Under the pieces are notes generated by a model. The model worked only from the letters and a program-made list of their open reading frames with translations. It was not told where the DNA came from and did not search any database. A DNA stretch of 64,000 nt from Dermatophagoides farinae. Its lineage: Eukaryota; Arthropoda; Arachnida; Sarcoptiformes; Pyroglyphidae. The number at the start of each line of letters is the position of its first letter. Positions within the stretch are counted from its first letter, which is position 1. The stretch covers positions 5,089,001 to 5,153,000 of the forward strand of contig NC_134679.1 in NCBI RefSeq assembly GCF_024713945.1, read 5' to 3'. The translations under genes and the position numbers were made by a program. Positions 39,120 to 51,292 of the stretch are shown here, piece after piece.

Positions 39120-39685
39120 CCTATTGTTTTGAAACTAAATTCTACAATTACATACAATTAATTTAATCAATCAGCGAAAGCAAAAAAAAAAAAACATAGA
39201 CACACATTATAAACAAACTGAACAGAATCGAGCAAGAAAAAAAAATCAAACATCAAATACGACAAAAAAGATCAGATCCAATATATAAAAGGATCCATGG
39301 CATCTCGAATTTTATTTCCTTGACAACAGTTTCATACGCTTGCGCTTGGTCATCGTGGAATGGTATGGAACTCAAATTCCTATTTATATATACGAAACAA
39401 AAGAAAATCAAAGTATGGAATGAAAAAAAAGTTATTCAATACAAAAAAAAAAAATGATCATAATCATTTATATTGAAGGTCAAGTTGAGATATTTTCAAA
39501 ATTTTAAAATTGTAAAATTTTTCCAAAATCATTATCAACATTATGGATTAAAAATGTGTTCAGTGATAACTTTACTACTAACTATTATATATTTATATAG
39601 ATAGACTAAATGAGGGCAGGATTTTATGTGATATAATAAATGTGATGTAATTCACAAAAGCATGGAAAGGATTTTTTTTTTGAAA
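39120..39685. other. Intergenic region, no gene seen
   Basis: 566 AT-rich bases between two minus-strand genes, holding the CRAL-TRIO 5' region and the 3' UTR of the FKBP8-like gene. No clear poly(A) hexamer was picked out and there is no ORF of interest. Confidence 0.6.
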
Positions 39686-41041
39686 TTATTTAGCAGATGA
39701 ATAAACAAATGATTGGATTAGTATGGCAGCAGCAGTAACCATGCCCAATGAAATGGCTGCAGGCCAACGGAATCGATACCAAATAGATTGATTGCCAGTG
39801 TTATCACAATTCGAATGCTTACTTTGTTTACGGTTGTCTTTATCATCTGTTTTCATTTGCAACATTCGTCGATACAGGGCTTTCTGATCATTGATCTGTT
39901 TGACAAGAATCTTATTCAATCGATTCAATTCCATTGCGATCGCTTCCGATTGTGGATCGATCGAGGCAGCTTTCTTAAGATCTTTGATTGCATCTTCTAC
40001 GTCGCCTTTTTCTGTCAAAATTTTTGCATGACGAAACAGAGCCTTAACATTATTGGGTCGTAAGAGCAATGAATCGTTGACCGAACGTAATGCCGTATCG
40101 AATGCTTCCATTTTCATCTGAGAGGCAGCCAAATTGTTGAATGTTTGAGCTCTTTTATCAATCAAATCTTTGATTTTGTCGACCAATTCAAGTTGATCAT
40201 TTACTTTGTTCTTATTATCATCATCGATTAATTTCAATTCGTCATTGTTGGCGTCCAAATATTTCAAAGCACCTTTATAGCATTGAATAGCCATCGAGTA
40301 TTCACCACGTTCGAACCAGAAGTTTCCACGTGTTTTCTTGTAATTGCCAAACTTGAGTCGCTCGTCCAATGTCTCTTTATTTGCAATTGAATTGGATTCA
40401 TCGTCTTCTGCTTGGCCATAAACATTGTCACTTGGAGACAGTATTTCGAGCAATTCTATTTGACAATCGAGCGTTGCATCTCCGGGTATGTCAACATTGT
40501 TATTGCCCAATTGACCATAAGTGAAACGTGATTTGATGATTGCTCTGCAAACTTCGTGCAATTCCATCAACGGTATCAAAAGATCCAAACCCTGATGAAG
40601 ATCATTATCACCAATGACCAGGGGGAACTTATCGAATGTTTCGCCTTCGATTAATTTGCCCGTTCCAATATCTTGGTCATCATCACAGCCACCAGAATAG
40701 AGCCGAGTTTCAATTCTAATGATCACTTTGCTGCCACGTTGTGGCCTAACATTATCACCTTTTTTCACCGTTTTTTTTCGAAGATCACCATTGTTCAGAA
40801 TGTCCATGTAACCATTATTTTCATCTCCATCATCACTTTCATGGTTTACTTTCTCTTTTGATTGATCATCATCTGGAATGACAATGTTTTTCTTATTATC
40901 TGGTCCAAGATTCATTGTTTTTTCAACCGTTTCCAAAGGAGGCATAGATTCACCATTGCTATCATCGTCATCAGCATCATCATCGATTTGGTTAACTGGA
41001 GGAATGTTCTTTTCTAGGTGATCAACAGTCGGTTGTTCCAT
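39686..41041 (-). CDS. FKBP8: FKBP8-like tail-anchored immunophilin with TPR domain
   Basis: Non-canonical FK506-binding protein of the mitochondrial outer membrane or ER that in mammals binds Hsp90, Bcl-2 and calmodulin. One uninterrupted exon, 451 residues. An acidic, disordered N-terminus (about 1-75, DDDADDDD near 20) is followed by an FKBP-type fold at about 78-202 (GSKVIIRIETRLYSGG, GETFDKFPLVIGDNDLHQGL, CRAIIKSRFTYGQLG). Three TPR repeats follow at about 225-375 (ERGEYSMAIQCYKGALKYLD, AQTFNNLAASQMKMEAFDTA, RPNNVKALFRHAKILTEKGD). A C-terminal anchor at about 425-447 (WPAAISLGMVTAAAILIQSF) ends in a short YSSAK tail. This order and the anchor distinguish it from FKBP4/5. The absence of introns is notable beside its intron-bearing neighbours. 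Confidence 0.93.
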   Translation of the reverse strand: MEQPTVDHLEKNIPPVNQIDDDADDDDSNGESMPPLETVEKTMNLGPDNKKNIVIPDDDQSKEKVNHESDDGDENNGYMDILNNGDLRKKTVKKGDNVRPQRGSKVIIRIETRLYSGGCDDDQDIGTGKLIEGETFDKFPLVIGDNDLHQGLDLLIPLMELHEVCRAIIKSRFTYGQLGNNNVDIPGDATLDCQIELLEILSPSDNVYGQAEDDESNSIANKETLDERLKFGNYKKTRGNFWFERGEYSMAIQCYKGALKYLDANNDELKLIDDDNKNKVNDQLELVDKIKDLIDKRAQTFNNLAASQMKMEAFDTALRSVNDSLLLRPNNVKALFRHAKILTEKGDVEDAIKDLKKAASIDPQSEAIAMELNRLNKILVKQINDQKALYRRMLQMKTDDKDNRKQSKHSNCDNTGNQSIWYRFRWPAAISLGMVTAAAILIQSFVYSSAK

Positions 41042-41464
41042 TTTGGGACGTTTATTTGAAATGGATGATTATTTGGCCTATGAGAATGTTCGGGTACAAT
41101 CAATTAGTAAATCTTATTTCAGTAAATAAAGAAGATAACAACAAACAAGTAGGCTCTTTTCAACATTTAACTCACAGCAGCAGTTATCCACGAATTCAAA
41201 GCCAAATGATGGATTGTCCATCAATATCGATGGCCAACATCAATTCAACTGCTAGCAATCAACTAGCTGCCAACATGTATGCATACATTCATGTATACTC
41301 AATCAGTTGCCACTACTACCACCACAGCCGAAGCCGGCAACAATGAACGAAACTATCGATTTGATTTGTCATAAACCAGAATTCTAAATTCTACATGCAT
41401 GGTTTTATTTCGTTACAAAAATTTAAAATTTATAAATTAAATTAGAAAAAATAATGATGATATA
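41042..41464. other. Intergenic region with poly(A) signal of the IRAG/LRMP-like gene
   Basis: 423 bases. AATAAA on the minus strand at 41404-41409 lies about 60 bases beyond the stop of the gene to the right. Otherwise AT-rich sequence and the FKBP8-like 5' region. Confidence 0.55.
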
Positions 41465-44400
41465 TTATGATGATGAAGAAACCATTGGCAAAATGACAGA
41501 AAATGCGAGAATCATTGCGGCAATAAAGATGAATATAGCAGATATGGTAAAGCGAAGATTATCATACGAATTGGTTTGTCGTCGAAGATTACGGAATCTC
41601 GATCTACCGCTTTCGGTGATACTTGCCACAACCGATCTGAGAATGAAATTTAATTTGAGAGTAAATTCCAATGAACAGAAAGAAAAGCTTACCTGATTGT
41701 AAATACTAACATGCATAAGAGACAATACAATTCTTGTATTTTTTCAATAAATTTATCACGCCATGTCCTATCTTCGAATGGTGTCAATTTTTCCACTAGC
41801 TTCTGATAAAACATTTGTATCTTTAGCTTATGAGATTCGCTAATACTGTTTCGGTTCGATACTTTTTCTGGCATTGTCGCTGGTTGCTGTCGATGATTGA
41901 TCAAGTCATTATCATTGGTGGTACAATTATTATCACTCCCACCATCATCGTGATCGCTATCATCACGGCTATTTGTTGCTGTCGCCTCAAATCGATCGAT
42001 ACCATCACTTTTGGACTTTCGCTTTAAGCTGTCCATTTGTTCATGATCATTATCATCGGAAGCAGATTCTTTATGATCATCGATGGAAGTCAAAGTTCGG
42101 TGTCGTTGAATATGTCGATGTTTGGCCATGTTCATCTGTTCATCATCATCATCAGCATCATCATCATCAATATCATCATCACTTTTATCATCCTTTTCCT
42201 GTAATTGTCTGGCTGTTGCTTCATTGAATAATTGTAACAATCGTGGCCTATTACGAATTTCTGCCGCCGGTACTGAAAGACGTCTTGTCCTCATGTAATT
42301 TTGATTATCAGAACCAGATCCTCGGCTCGTCTGTTGATAGCTAACCTGAATGTTTTGTAATTGATTGGCCATCAATAATGGGCCGATTCGTCTAGAATCT
42401 CTCTGGAATGAAAAAAAACTGGATTAATGATTTAACACAATGTGTAAGTAATGTTAAACTCACATTTTTCGTACGTCGTCCATTGTGAGAACTAGCCATG
42501 TTGAAGTCATCGTGATCTTGATCATGTTTGTTTAGGCCTGTAGTAGCCAATAATCGTTTCATATCTTCCAATTCTTTAGCATCACGTTCTTTGGCACGTT
42601 TAAGATTTTCAGTATGCAATAAGATAACATCAAATGCAGTGCTCAACTTTTCTTCTTGTTTCACCGATCCATACAGTTCAGATCGTGAAGAAATTTTCAT
42701 CATTGATGCTTTAATCACCTGAACTTGCATATCGATTTTGTCTAACATATCTTTCAACTCTTTCAATTGCATTAACGATGTATTGTAAAAATATTTACTT
42801 TCACTGCCCAATAGTAACCGATACAATTCTTGTACAAATTCGCTTAGATGATTCAATTCGATTTGAGCATCATTCTCGGCAATATCTCGTTGATGACGAT
42901 ACAATTGCACACGTTGTTCGATCGTGAATTTATCAGTTTTAAATGCTAATGACAACGTATGGAATTTGGCATCAATTTCTTGTTCACTGAGACTTTCAAT
43001 GTTGCATGTATTTTCGCGTAACAAACATAATTTTCGAAGCATTACGTCTGGCAGCGATGGAAACACTTCCGATCTATTCATTTCTGTAGCAGGAGATATA
43101 CCTGAACCGACAAGATTTGATCGGATAACTGTTTGACTATTGTTATTACAATCTACTCCGGATATTATGTTAGAATGATGGTGATCATTATTGTTGGCCA
43201 CATACGGTAATGACATTCCAAATGAATCACCATCAGCAATATCACAGCTTGATATTCGTTTTAATGAATGTTTTCGTCTCATTTTAGCCTCAACATTTAG
43301 CGATGATTTATCATCAGTACAGTTAGGAGATGATTGTTGTTGATTTAATTGCGATTCCTTTGGTATTCACAGAATTAGTCAAAGTAAACGAATTATCATA
43401 AAATTACAATAACTTACGATAAAAACAACTGTTGATTCGTTTGTTTGGTCTGAACTATCCACTGACAACAAACCAATGTTCGTATTTGTTTGATGTGAAT
43501 TGGTCTCAAACGACGACGACGATGATGATGATGATGATGATGATGATGAGGATTGGATCTTTGCTGAAATGACAATGTCGTTATTGTTGTTCACGATTCT
43601 TGTTTCAACGGCACCACAAACAGAGCAATGAATAATTTGTTCACTGGTTGAGATGCTATTATTGGTTAAACTGTAGAAAATTTTATTTGCAATGAAAACA
43701 ATTAATTGAATTATAACCAGATCAATTCACTGATGATTAATTCTTTTGTCTCTTACACAAAGAGACATACAAAACAATGTCAATTTAATGCCAAGTCACA
43801 CCAGTTGCACTGAGAGTGTTATAACGATTTGATTGAGGAAATTTGATTTAGATTCAGATTTAGATGATCTACTACTGATCTATTATGGCCATTGCCATAC
43901 CGATACAGTTAAGATCGATCAGCTCGAATTTAATAATTAATAGTTTTTATCGGAATTTCAATCAAAAAATGCAATGGCCATGACATTGATTTGGAATACA
44001 GATTTATATGATGGATAGGAATTCAATTAAATTTTAAACATAAAGATAGAAAAGATCATTGAAAACAACTTAAACAACATTAACTCTCAGCTTAAAAAGT
44101 AATTACGACGAAGATAATGCAAAAGAAATCAATTTTGATTTCATCATGAATTTTCAAGGTTTTTGTCAAACTATATGAATTAAAAAATTAAAAAAAAATA
44201 AATAACAGACCAACATTGGATTGCACATTAATCATGTTAATCAAAAGATGTTTTTGTGGAAGATAGAATGTTGATAGTCATCATTTCCAAATGATTTGTG
44301 GTCTTTGATAGAAATATTCAGGTAAATCCTAGGTTCTCAAATAAAGATAAAGATCAACAGGCTAGAAATCAATGATCACATGTTTAGCATCATTCTTATC

Positions 44401-47134
44401 AAATTAATACTAGCACTTTCTCTCTCTATCTCTCTCTCTCTCCTTTCTCGAATCATCGAATTATCCATTGCATATGCTGACAGAAGAAAAAGTTACATTT
44501 CTAATTTACAAACTAAAAATTCCAGTTTCATTCATGGCCAATATATGAAGCCAAAAGCAACACATATGATACAAGCACAGACACACGTATTAAGTGTCAA
44601 CCTGTCAACTCAATTTTATTGAATCTTTAGCTTATTGGTTGTTATCGTTTATTTCATCTGATAATCAACATTTATTATCTATGAAAGAATCGATCGATGA
44701 TGACGCCAATTCATAAGATTTTATTCATTCGTTTTAAATTATATCCAGAACCTTAGATGTTGATTATTATACAATAACAAATAACAAATTTTTTTTCTAT
44801 ATTAATGTTTTCACCATCAAAATCGGAATATTATGTTAATAAGTTTGCACTTAAAAATTAAAAACACTGTTAAGATGCTAAAAGCTATCATGTATATAAT
44901 ATTATACTGTAAGTGTACCTGTGTGTGCCTGTTGTATTGATTATTACACATGTGGAATACAGCTGCTACCGTGTTCGATTGATTGGACAGAATGAACAGG
45001 ATATCTAATTTGCCATGTGTCCATTAATCGGATAAAATTAATATTCATTATGTATTCAGGATCGACATAGATCATTATCACACTTCCTTTTTACTGAAAC
45101 ATTCATTCATTTATATATGAATGATTGCTAACTTCAATGCAATAAGGATTTTCATAGTATAGCCAGAAAACAAAAATTTTATTATAATCGACATTCACAT
45201 CTACACAACCTTGAAATGTGGATTTCATTTAATCATTGAGCTTGTTTATTATTTTTTTTTGCCTGTTTTTGTACACTTGTTTGTTTATTTTTTTTTTTGT
45301 GTGTGTAGACTATTTTCAAGCCTGTAAGCCATTCTTAATCATGTACATGTTTATTTGTGCTGATGATTGTCACCAAATTATGGTACAAAAATAAAAAACT
45401 CATCATAGAAATTACTTACTTGGAAGATTGTTGATTTTGTTGATGATGGGAATTATAAGAATGACGATAATCTGAATCAACAACACTGTTACACAATTCA
45501 TGTGTTAATTCATCAATCTTGACTTTAAGAATACCGATTTCAAAATCTTTTTCAGCAAATAATAATCGATAATTATCTTCAAGCTGATTCAATGTTTGAC
45601 AATTGTTTAGCTTTAGAGTTGCCAATTCATCTTGAACATTACGATAAGATAGTTCTAGTTCGGCTAAACGTCGGCAAGAATTATTCAATTCATTCAATTC
45701 GGCTTCACGTACCACTAACTACAGAAAAAACAAACAAATCATTCGAATGTTTACATGGTTTTTATTTTTTGATTGTCGTCAACACACACACACACACATA
45801 AATACAAAATTTACAATGTACATTCGACCGACAATCGATTTGACGGTCGATTGCTTCATCAGTTCCGTTTATAATTTCAAGCTAATTAAAAATTTGTGTA
45901 TGTGATTGCGTGTCAGATGGACTTACTTGTTGTTTCAATAGTTTAACATCCTCCAGATGTATCCTCTTTTGCATCTGTACTTCTTGTTCTTTAAATCGCA
46001 GGTCAGCATTGATTGTTTCCATTTCCATGATGCTCTCCTGTAATGATTCAATCTCATCTTCACGTAGCTGTATCTTTTTCCTAAATAATTCTTCATTCTG
46101 TTGCAATTGTTTCCGTAACGATACGTTTTCCGTATTCAAATCGATTATATGCTCTTCCATGTATAGTAATTTCTTGGTAATCAAATCAATTTGACGTTGC
46201 TGATCGGCTACTTTCATTTCATATTGATCATACGAATCATTGTTTTTCGGTGGATCATTGCCATTATCATCGTTGTCGAAACTTTCATTTCTGATTACCG
46301 AACCATGGTGGTCATGAATTTGGTTAAATGATTCATGACATTCATAAGCTTCCATCATAGAGTAGAGCCATTAATTTGAAAAAAAATGATGACAAAATTG
46401 TTGAAAAATCACTTACAATCATTAATATGGTTAGAATGAATAAATTTCGGCTCCATCATTTCCCGACTCATTGTTGTCGTATTGATATCGGATGTTTCGA
46501 ATGATTGTTTTGAATCGGCATCAACAACAATAACATCACTTACCAATTTTGCCTGATTAGTTTGTTGTTTGATTGTGTTGGCAATTGTGTCTATTGTTGA
46601 TTGTGATGCTGTTGTTATGGGAAATCGTTCACTACAGTTGCCGTTTATTTGTTGGCGACTATCACTTAAACGTTCGTGATGATTGATTGATGACAAATGC
46701 GATGCCGATTCACTGGTACCTTGTGAAATATTCTCACTGATTTTGATTGATGATGGTGATGAGCTTGATTTTGGTTCTATAATAGCCAATGACTGATTAT
46801 CTTGACCCAGGTCAGATTTGGATGAAATCCACAAAGATTTTTTTGTAATTGAATATTTTGAGCTATGATTCAAAGAGTTTTTGTTATTCGCCATCAGGCC
46901 ATGTTTTCTAAGCCATGTCATTCTTTCTTGTTCACTTGTTGTTGTCGAAATAAAGCAGAAATTAAAATCATAAATTTTGTTTTTGAATTTACATTCTTAC
47001 CTATGATTCACGTGGTCATCAGTCTTTGATATTAAACTTAATGAACGTCGTACAAGAGATTTAAAATTTTGAATTTTTCTTCCAATAACATTTGGAAATA
47101 ATTTTGTTCGATTCGATTCTATTGTGTTATTCAT
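41465..47134 (-). CDS. IRAG/LRMP (JAW1) family coiled-coil tail-anchored protein
   Basis: Mammalian relatives are ER/nuclear-envelope proteins that bind inositol trisphosphate receptors and tune Ca2+ release. Exons: 47134-47001, 46934-46417, 46348-45927, 45718-45420, 43670-43418, 43357-42464, 42402-41693, 41636-41465; phases agree at all seven junctions, giving 1133 residues. Residues 1-240 are polar. About 245-455 form a coiled coil (LREDEIESLQESIMEMETIN). A CSVCG motif is near 475, then a 14-serine run from a GAT tract (minus strand). About 641-820 match the IRAG/LRMP core: SEQEIDAKFHTLSLAFKTDK, FTIEQRVQLYRHQRDIAE, LLHTENLKRAKERDAKELED. A second acidic region precedes a membrane segment at about 1105-1127 (FTISAIFIFIAAMILAFSVI), after which only VSSSS or so remains. 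The short lumenal end lacks the KASH-like tail of LRMP. The coiled-coil exons might be taken for a separate gene, but the splice phases tie them together. Confidence 0.82.
43511..43549. repeat. Coding (GAT/GAC)n tract, polyserine on the minus strand
   Basis: GAC then GAT triplets; on the minus strand they encode a 14-residue serine run in the IRAG/LRMP-like protein. Length changes here would keep the frame. Confidence 0.85.
43671..45419 (-). other. 1.75-kb intron of the IRAG/LRMP-like gene
   Basis: Donor GTAAGT after 45420 and acceptor TTTTCTACAG before 43670; phase 2 on both sides. The other introns of this gene are 56-208 bases. No coding exon or repeat family seen inside beyond a short CT-rich tract at 44419-44444. 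Confidence 0.75.
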
Positions 47135-48631
47135 ATGGTGAATCATTCATTAATCAATCAATTTGAATTACATTTAAAAGTTTGTTTAGTTTTTTTGAAA
47201 TTTAAAAGTGTCGAATTCATCCATTTTTTTCTGGAAAATTTGTTTTATCATTACGTCATAGTGATGGTCACAATCTGTTGGTTGTCATAACATACGCGTA
47301 TTTGCTTTACACTAATATAGAAAGTAAATCTAGATCAAATCATCAAACACAATGAGCACATAAAAATATTGATGATTGCCAACCACAAATCGGATGCAAT
47401 ATTATACGAACGAACCACCAGATAAATATATACAAAAAAAAAACAACAACAAACTAACAAAATATCTAAATTGACAACAATGACATCCGCATCACCATTC
47501 AAATGTTATGTAGTTGGATTATGATTACGTTGTATTCAATGTATTGAGGTAAATGGCATCAAATGTCAAAACACATACATACGATTTTATCAAATTAATT
47601 GAAAAAAAATTGAATGATGATAATGTAGAGAATAAAAATTTGAGTTGTCAATGTCATCCATGTTAAAATCATCAATCAATCAATAAACAATAATGCAAAT
47701 AGTTAGTAGCAAACTGGAAAACAAACAACAAACACACGAACATGGATGCTAAAAGCTTGTTTGGACTTTTTTTTTTGGTTAACACCATCATGGCCAAGAC
47801 GATTATTATAAACCACATTCTAATCAACTACTGAATGTTCAGTTGACCAATTGCCTGATCAATCTATCGATTGTTTCGTCATCTACAAGCATAGACAAAC
47901 GTAGAAAATTTCCATTGGAAAATTCAATGACTATAGTGAAATACAAATGTAATAAATTTTCCATGTGATGAGTTGTTTCAATTGGTGTTAAATCGACTTT
48001 GCCTCTTTTTAGTAGTTTAATTATCATTGTAATCAATTGTCATGATCAAATTTTAGCCGATTCGACAGAGCTAATACATCCGTCATTGGGGAAATTACAA
48101 AACATAAATCTGGCAGACAATTCATCAATTAATAATAAATAACATGAATGAGGAAAAGTGGTCCTAAAAACAATTGGAAAAATCCCAAAAACATTATTGT
48201 TAACTTTTGGTTGTTGGTAAAAGCCATCGTCAAATATTTACACTTTTGTCATTGTGGTCAGCATCAGCCATCGTGATGATGATAATGAAATTAACAACAT
48301 GGTCATTGTATGAAAATTTTCACATCCTGGATACAATATTCGCGCTTGTGCATGCAAGTGTGATTTCAAAGAGTAATAAATAAATGTTTTTGATCGCTCA
48401 AAAAAATACCCATCCTTGATCTGTGGAAATTTTTTGTTGAAATCATTTAATTATATCATCAACCATTAAAATTTAAACTAAATTACATTGAATTTATGAT
48501 CAAGATTTTGAAATGGCTATCGATTGTATCGTTCGATATTCGTTAAGGCGCCAGTCATCAGCTGAATTGGAATTATTCTCAAGTTGCTGTTTGTTTGTGT
48601 TCTTTTATCCATTTCGTTTCTTTCAGAACAA
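47135..48631. other. Divergent intergenic region between the IRAG/LRMP-like gene and MED30
   Basis: Holds the promoters of both divergently transcribed genes. The MED30 start codon follows a TTTCTTTCAG acceptor-like sequence at 48617-48626, so MED30 may have an untranslated first exon upstream. A 62-codon minus-strand frame at 47839-48027 is the only open frame without repeats. Confidence 0.5.
47839..48027 (-). CDS. Small ORF, 62 codons, unrecognised (doubtful)
   Basis: ATG to TGA, ordinary composition: includes KRGKVDLTPIETTHHMENLL and ends VDDETIDRLIRQLVN. No family recognised, no signal peptide or membrane segment. It lies in the shared upstream region of two genes, so it could be chance, a small gene or a last exon. 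Confidence 0.25.
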   Translation of the reverse strand: MIIKLLKRGKVDLTPIETTHHMENLLHLYFTIVIEFSNGNFLRLSMLVDDETIDRLIRQLVN

Positions 48632-49462
48632 ATGATGCATAAAAATGGAATGCCTAATCAACCGGGCCAACAATCGATGACAGGAATGAATCGCCCACCA
48701 CCACCATCTCAGATGTTATCAGGGACCATACAACCGTCTGTCCCTCATCCATCAGCCATGCAACATCAAGTACGACCAATGATGACAGGAGCCGGTATGC
48801 CACCGTCTGTAGTACAACAAATGATGGTTCAACAACAGCAACAATCAATGATTCCCCAGGGTCCATCACAATCTCAACCACCGATGGCAACCGTGACATC
48901 ACAAATACAGCCATCGCAACAACACCAACCACCACCAAAACAGATACTTTGCCGATTAGGCGCCGATACTGTTCAGGACATTGTTTCAAAAACGCTAGAA
49001 TTATTCCAACATTTACGATCAATGGGACCTCAGCTGGTCAGTACAAATCAACTATGCGAAGATAAAAAGAACAAGATCAAAGATACTATCAAACATATTG
49101 AAACCTTGTTTATTCGATTACGAAAAATCTACAACACTTGTAATGAACCATCATCACTCGATTATGTTGATCCAAAATCTTTGTTGCCACTAAGAGATGA
49201 TGATGACGACGATAGCGACGAAGATGAGAATAAACTTAACGTTAATGGACAAGATGGATTGGCCAATACTGCATCCATTACTTTGCGACCATTGCTAAAG
49301 GAAGAAAAAAAGAATAATCCCAAACTTCAACAATTAGAAAAAGACTATCTAGATCTAGTTGAGTTGAATCGATTGAAAAATCGGCAAATCAAAGAGATCA
49401 TTGATCGTATCAGAAAAATGGTCTGGGACATTAACACGATGTTGGCTATGCGTCGACCCTAA
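48632..49462 (+). CDS. MED30: Mediator complex subunit 30
   Basis: Metazoan-specific subunit of Mediator, the coactivator linking transcription factors to RNA polymerase II; nuclear. One coding exon of 276 residues. The start is the ATG pair at 48632/48635 directly after a CAG acceptor-like sequence; an open frame upstream of it has the hydrophobic composition of a T-rich intron end and is not used. Residues 1-105 are Pro/Gln/Met-rich (QQMMVQQQQQS). The conserved region starts at about 112 with TVQDIVSKTLELFQHLR, continues with HIETLFIRLRKIYNTCNE and ends in IIDRIRKMVWDINTMLAMR, the typical MED30 C-terminus. An acidic insert (DDDDDDSDEDE) separates the two conserved halves. Confidence 0.95.
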   Translation: MMHKNGMPNQPGQQSMTGMNRPPPPSQMLSGTIQPSVPHPSAMQHQVRPMMTGAGMPPSVVQQMMVQQQQQSMIPQGPSQSQPPMATVTSQIQPSQQHQPPPKQILCRLGADTVQDIVSKTLELFQHLRSMGPQLVSTNQLCEDKKNKIKDTIKHIETLFIRLRKIYNTCNEPSSLDYVDPKSLLPLRDDDDDDSDEDENKLNVNGQDGLANTASITLRPLLKEEKKNNPKLQQLEKDYLDLVELNRLKNRQIKEIIDRIRKMVWDINTMLAMRRP

Positions 49463-49751
49463 TCATCATTTTTTATTTATTGTAAATTTAAAAAAAACAT
49501 TTTTATTTTTCAAATAATTTTCAATTAAATTTATTTGTTATTATTCATTTGAATCATAATTTTTTATTATATTAATATCGATATATTGAAAGATTATTGT
49601 TAATTTTGATTGACAAAAAATTCTGTTGGATGACTATTTCTACTTGATAGAAAATTTGTACTGTGAAAAGTGGACACACTATGACTATTGCCACATGCAT
49701 GACAAACCAATACGATTGATTGTCATTATTTAAAATCATCACCATCCAAAA

Positions 49752-50850
49752 ATGATCTCCGACGAAACTTCAAATTTGTCATCTATCCAACCAGAGGAAT
49801 CAAATAGTTCACTGGATAAAGTTGATAATAATGTAATTAACCCGTTGTCGAACACTAATGATGAGGATGAAAAAAAAGAGCAACATGACAGTCGAATTGC
49901 CGATGATGATTCTTCGCTCGATGTACTTGTTGTTGAATCGAAATTATGCCCAGAAATGAATCCAGAATCAAATGATTCGGTCAGCAAGAAAGAAATGGAA
50001 GCTATTCGAAATAGCTATGAAAACAAACTCAAAAAGCAGCAGTTGGAATCGACTCGCAAGGAAAATATATTGATCATGAGATTGACACTTAAAGATCAGG
50101 AACTTCAAGAATGTCTGGTAAGATTCTTGTTGTTTAAATGATAAAATAAAGCCATATGATAATGTTATGTCCACCCAAAATTGCAGGCCCAGATTGAAGC
50201 ATTGAAAGAACTTGAACGTCCATCGATTAGCAATGCCGAATCGCTGCATTTAGATCCAGCCTTTAATTATATATTCGAAAAAATGAAAAAAGAAGTCGAT
50301 GTGTCCAAATCGAGGGTAGAGGAAATGCAAAACGATATGAAAGCTTGGAAATTTACTGCTGACAGGTAAGAAATTTGTCATAAATCTATAATAATAAACA
50401 ATGATCTATTATGTTTAACAATCTAGTGCACACGGTAAGCAGCTGATGGCCAAATGTCGATCTCTACACGATGAAAATGAAGAACTAGGCAAAATGATTT
50501 CCTCTGGTAAAATCGCCAAATTGGAAAGTGGATTGGCTATGCATAAAAATTATTCCGAAGCATTAAACAAAAGCCAATCCGAAGTGGAAGAAGTTGTTAA
50601 CGAAATCGAAGAAACTGTCGAAGGATTTCAGAACACTATCTACTATTTGCAGCAACAACTCAAACATTGCAAAGACAGATGCCATCAATTGGAGCAAATA
50701 ATTCATAATTGTAATGGCCATTGTAAAAATCAACTTGTACTCGACACGGCAACCAATGATAATGGAAACGATGATGGCCAGCAGCAGATTCAAACATCAT
50801 TGCAGATCACAACACAAATCGAATTGAATGGCTGTGTAAATAAATTTTGA
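49752..50850 (+). CDS. WTAP: WTAP / Fl(2)d, regulatory subunit of the m6A methyltransferase complex
   Basis: Coiled-coil adaptor that recruits METTL3-METTL14 to nuclear speckles and also affects splicing (Drosophila female-lethal(2)d). Exons: 49752-50117, 50187-50365, 50427-50850; introns 69 and 61 bases; 322 residues. An acidic N-terminus (1-75) precedes the family core: ENILIMRLTLKDQELQEC, a DPAFNYIFEKMKKEVD helix, QNDMKAWKFTADSAHGKQLM, AKCRSLHDENEELGKMISSG and VEGFQNTIYYLQQQLK. The C-terminal tail is Gln/Asn-rich and short compared with insect Fl(2)d. It lies 289 bases downstream of MED30 in the same direction. Confidence 0.95.
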
Positions 50851-51292
50851 TTAATTTTATTATTATAATATATATATTGACTAGAGCTCTGAACGAACAA
50901 GTTAATTCATACAAAAAAAATGATTTTCTGGTTTCTTAAACCAAAGTTTTTCTCATGTAAAAAAAACATGCAGACATCAACGTGCAGCAATGGACATTCA
51001 TTAACTTAACAGAATAATATATGTAACTTGAAGGAGCAATAAGAATGTCAATCATGTCATCAATTAAGAATAAATTAATCGATTATCAATCAGCAATTAA
51101 CAATTATAAATATTGAAAACTAGATGCAGGTGATGGAATAGGCCGAAGCAGGGAAAAAATTCGTTATAGGCTGTGCCTATCTAAATAATGTCTCTCTATC
51201 CATATACGACCAAATATCTTATGAATGTATGAATAAAATGAAAATATAACCAAATATAATTGATGTGTAATGGATGATGATGAGTTTAGGGT
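50851..51292. other. Convergent 3' UTR interval
   Basis: Between WTAP (+) and the C2H2 gene (-). AATAAA at 51069-51074 and again at 51232-51237 on the plus strand fit WTAP. No other feature seen. Confidence 0.5.

Noticed and set aside
41830-42227. Plus-strand ORFs within the IRAG/LRMP-like gene
   Set aside because: Antisense shadows of acidic ATC/GAT-rich coding sequence.
45420-46934. Coiled-coil exons as a separate gene
   Set aside because: Donor phase at 45420 (phase 2) and acceptor phase at 43670 match exactly, and every neighbouring junction is consistent with one gene.
48584-48631. Extra N-terminal hydrophobic segment for MED30 (VCVLLSISFLSEQ)
   Set aside because: It is the T-rich end of an intron or leader ending in TTTCAG; MED30 has no signal peptide and the ATG after the acceptor fits.
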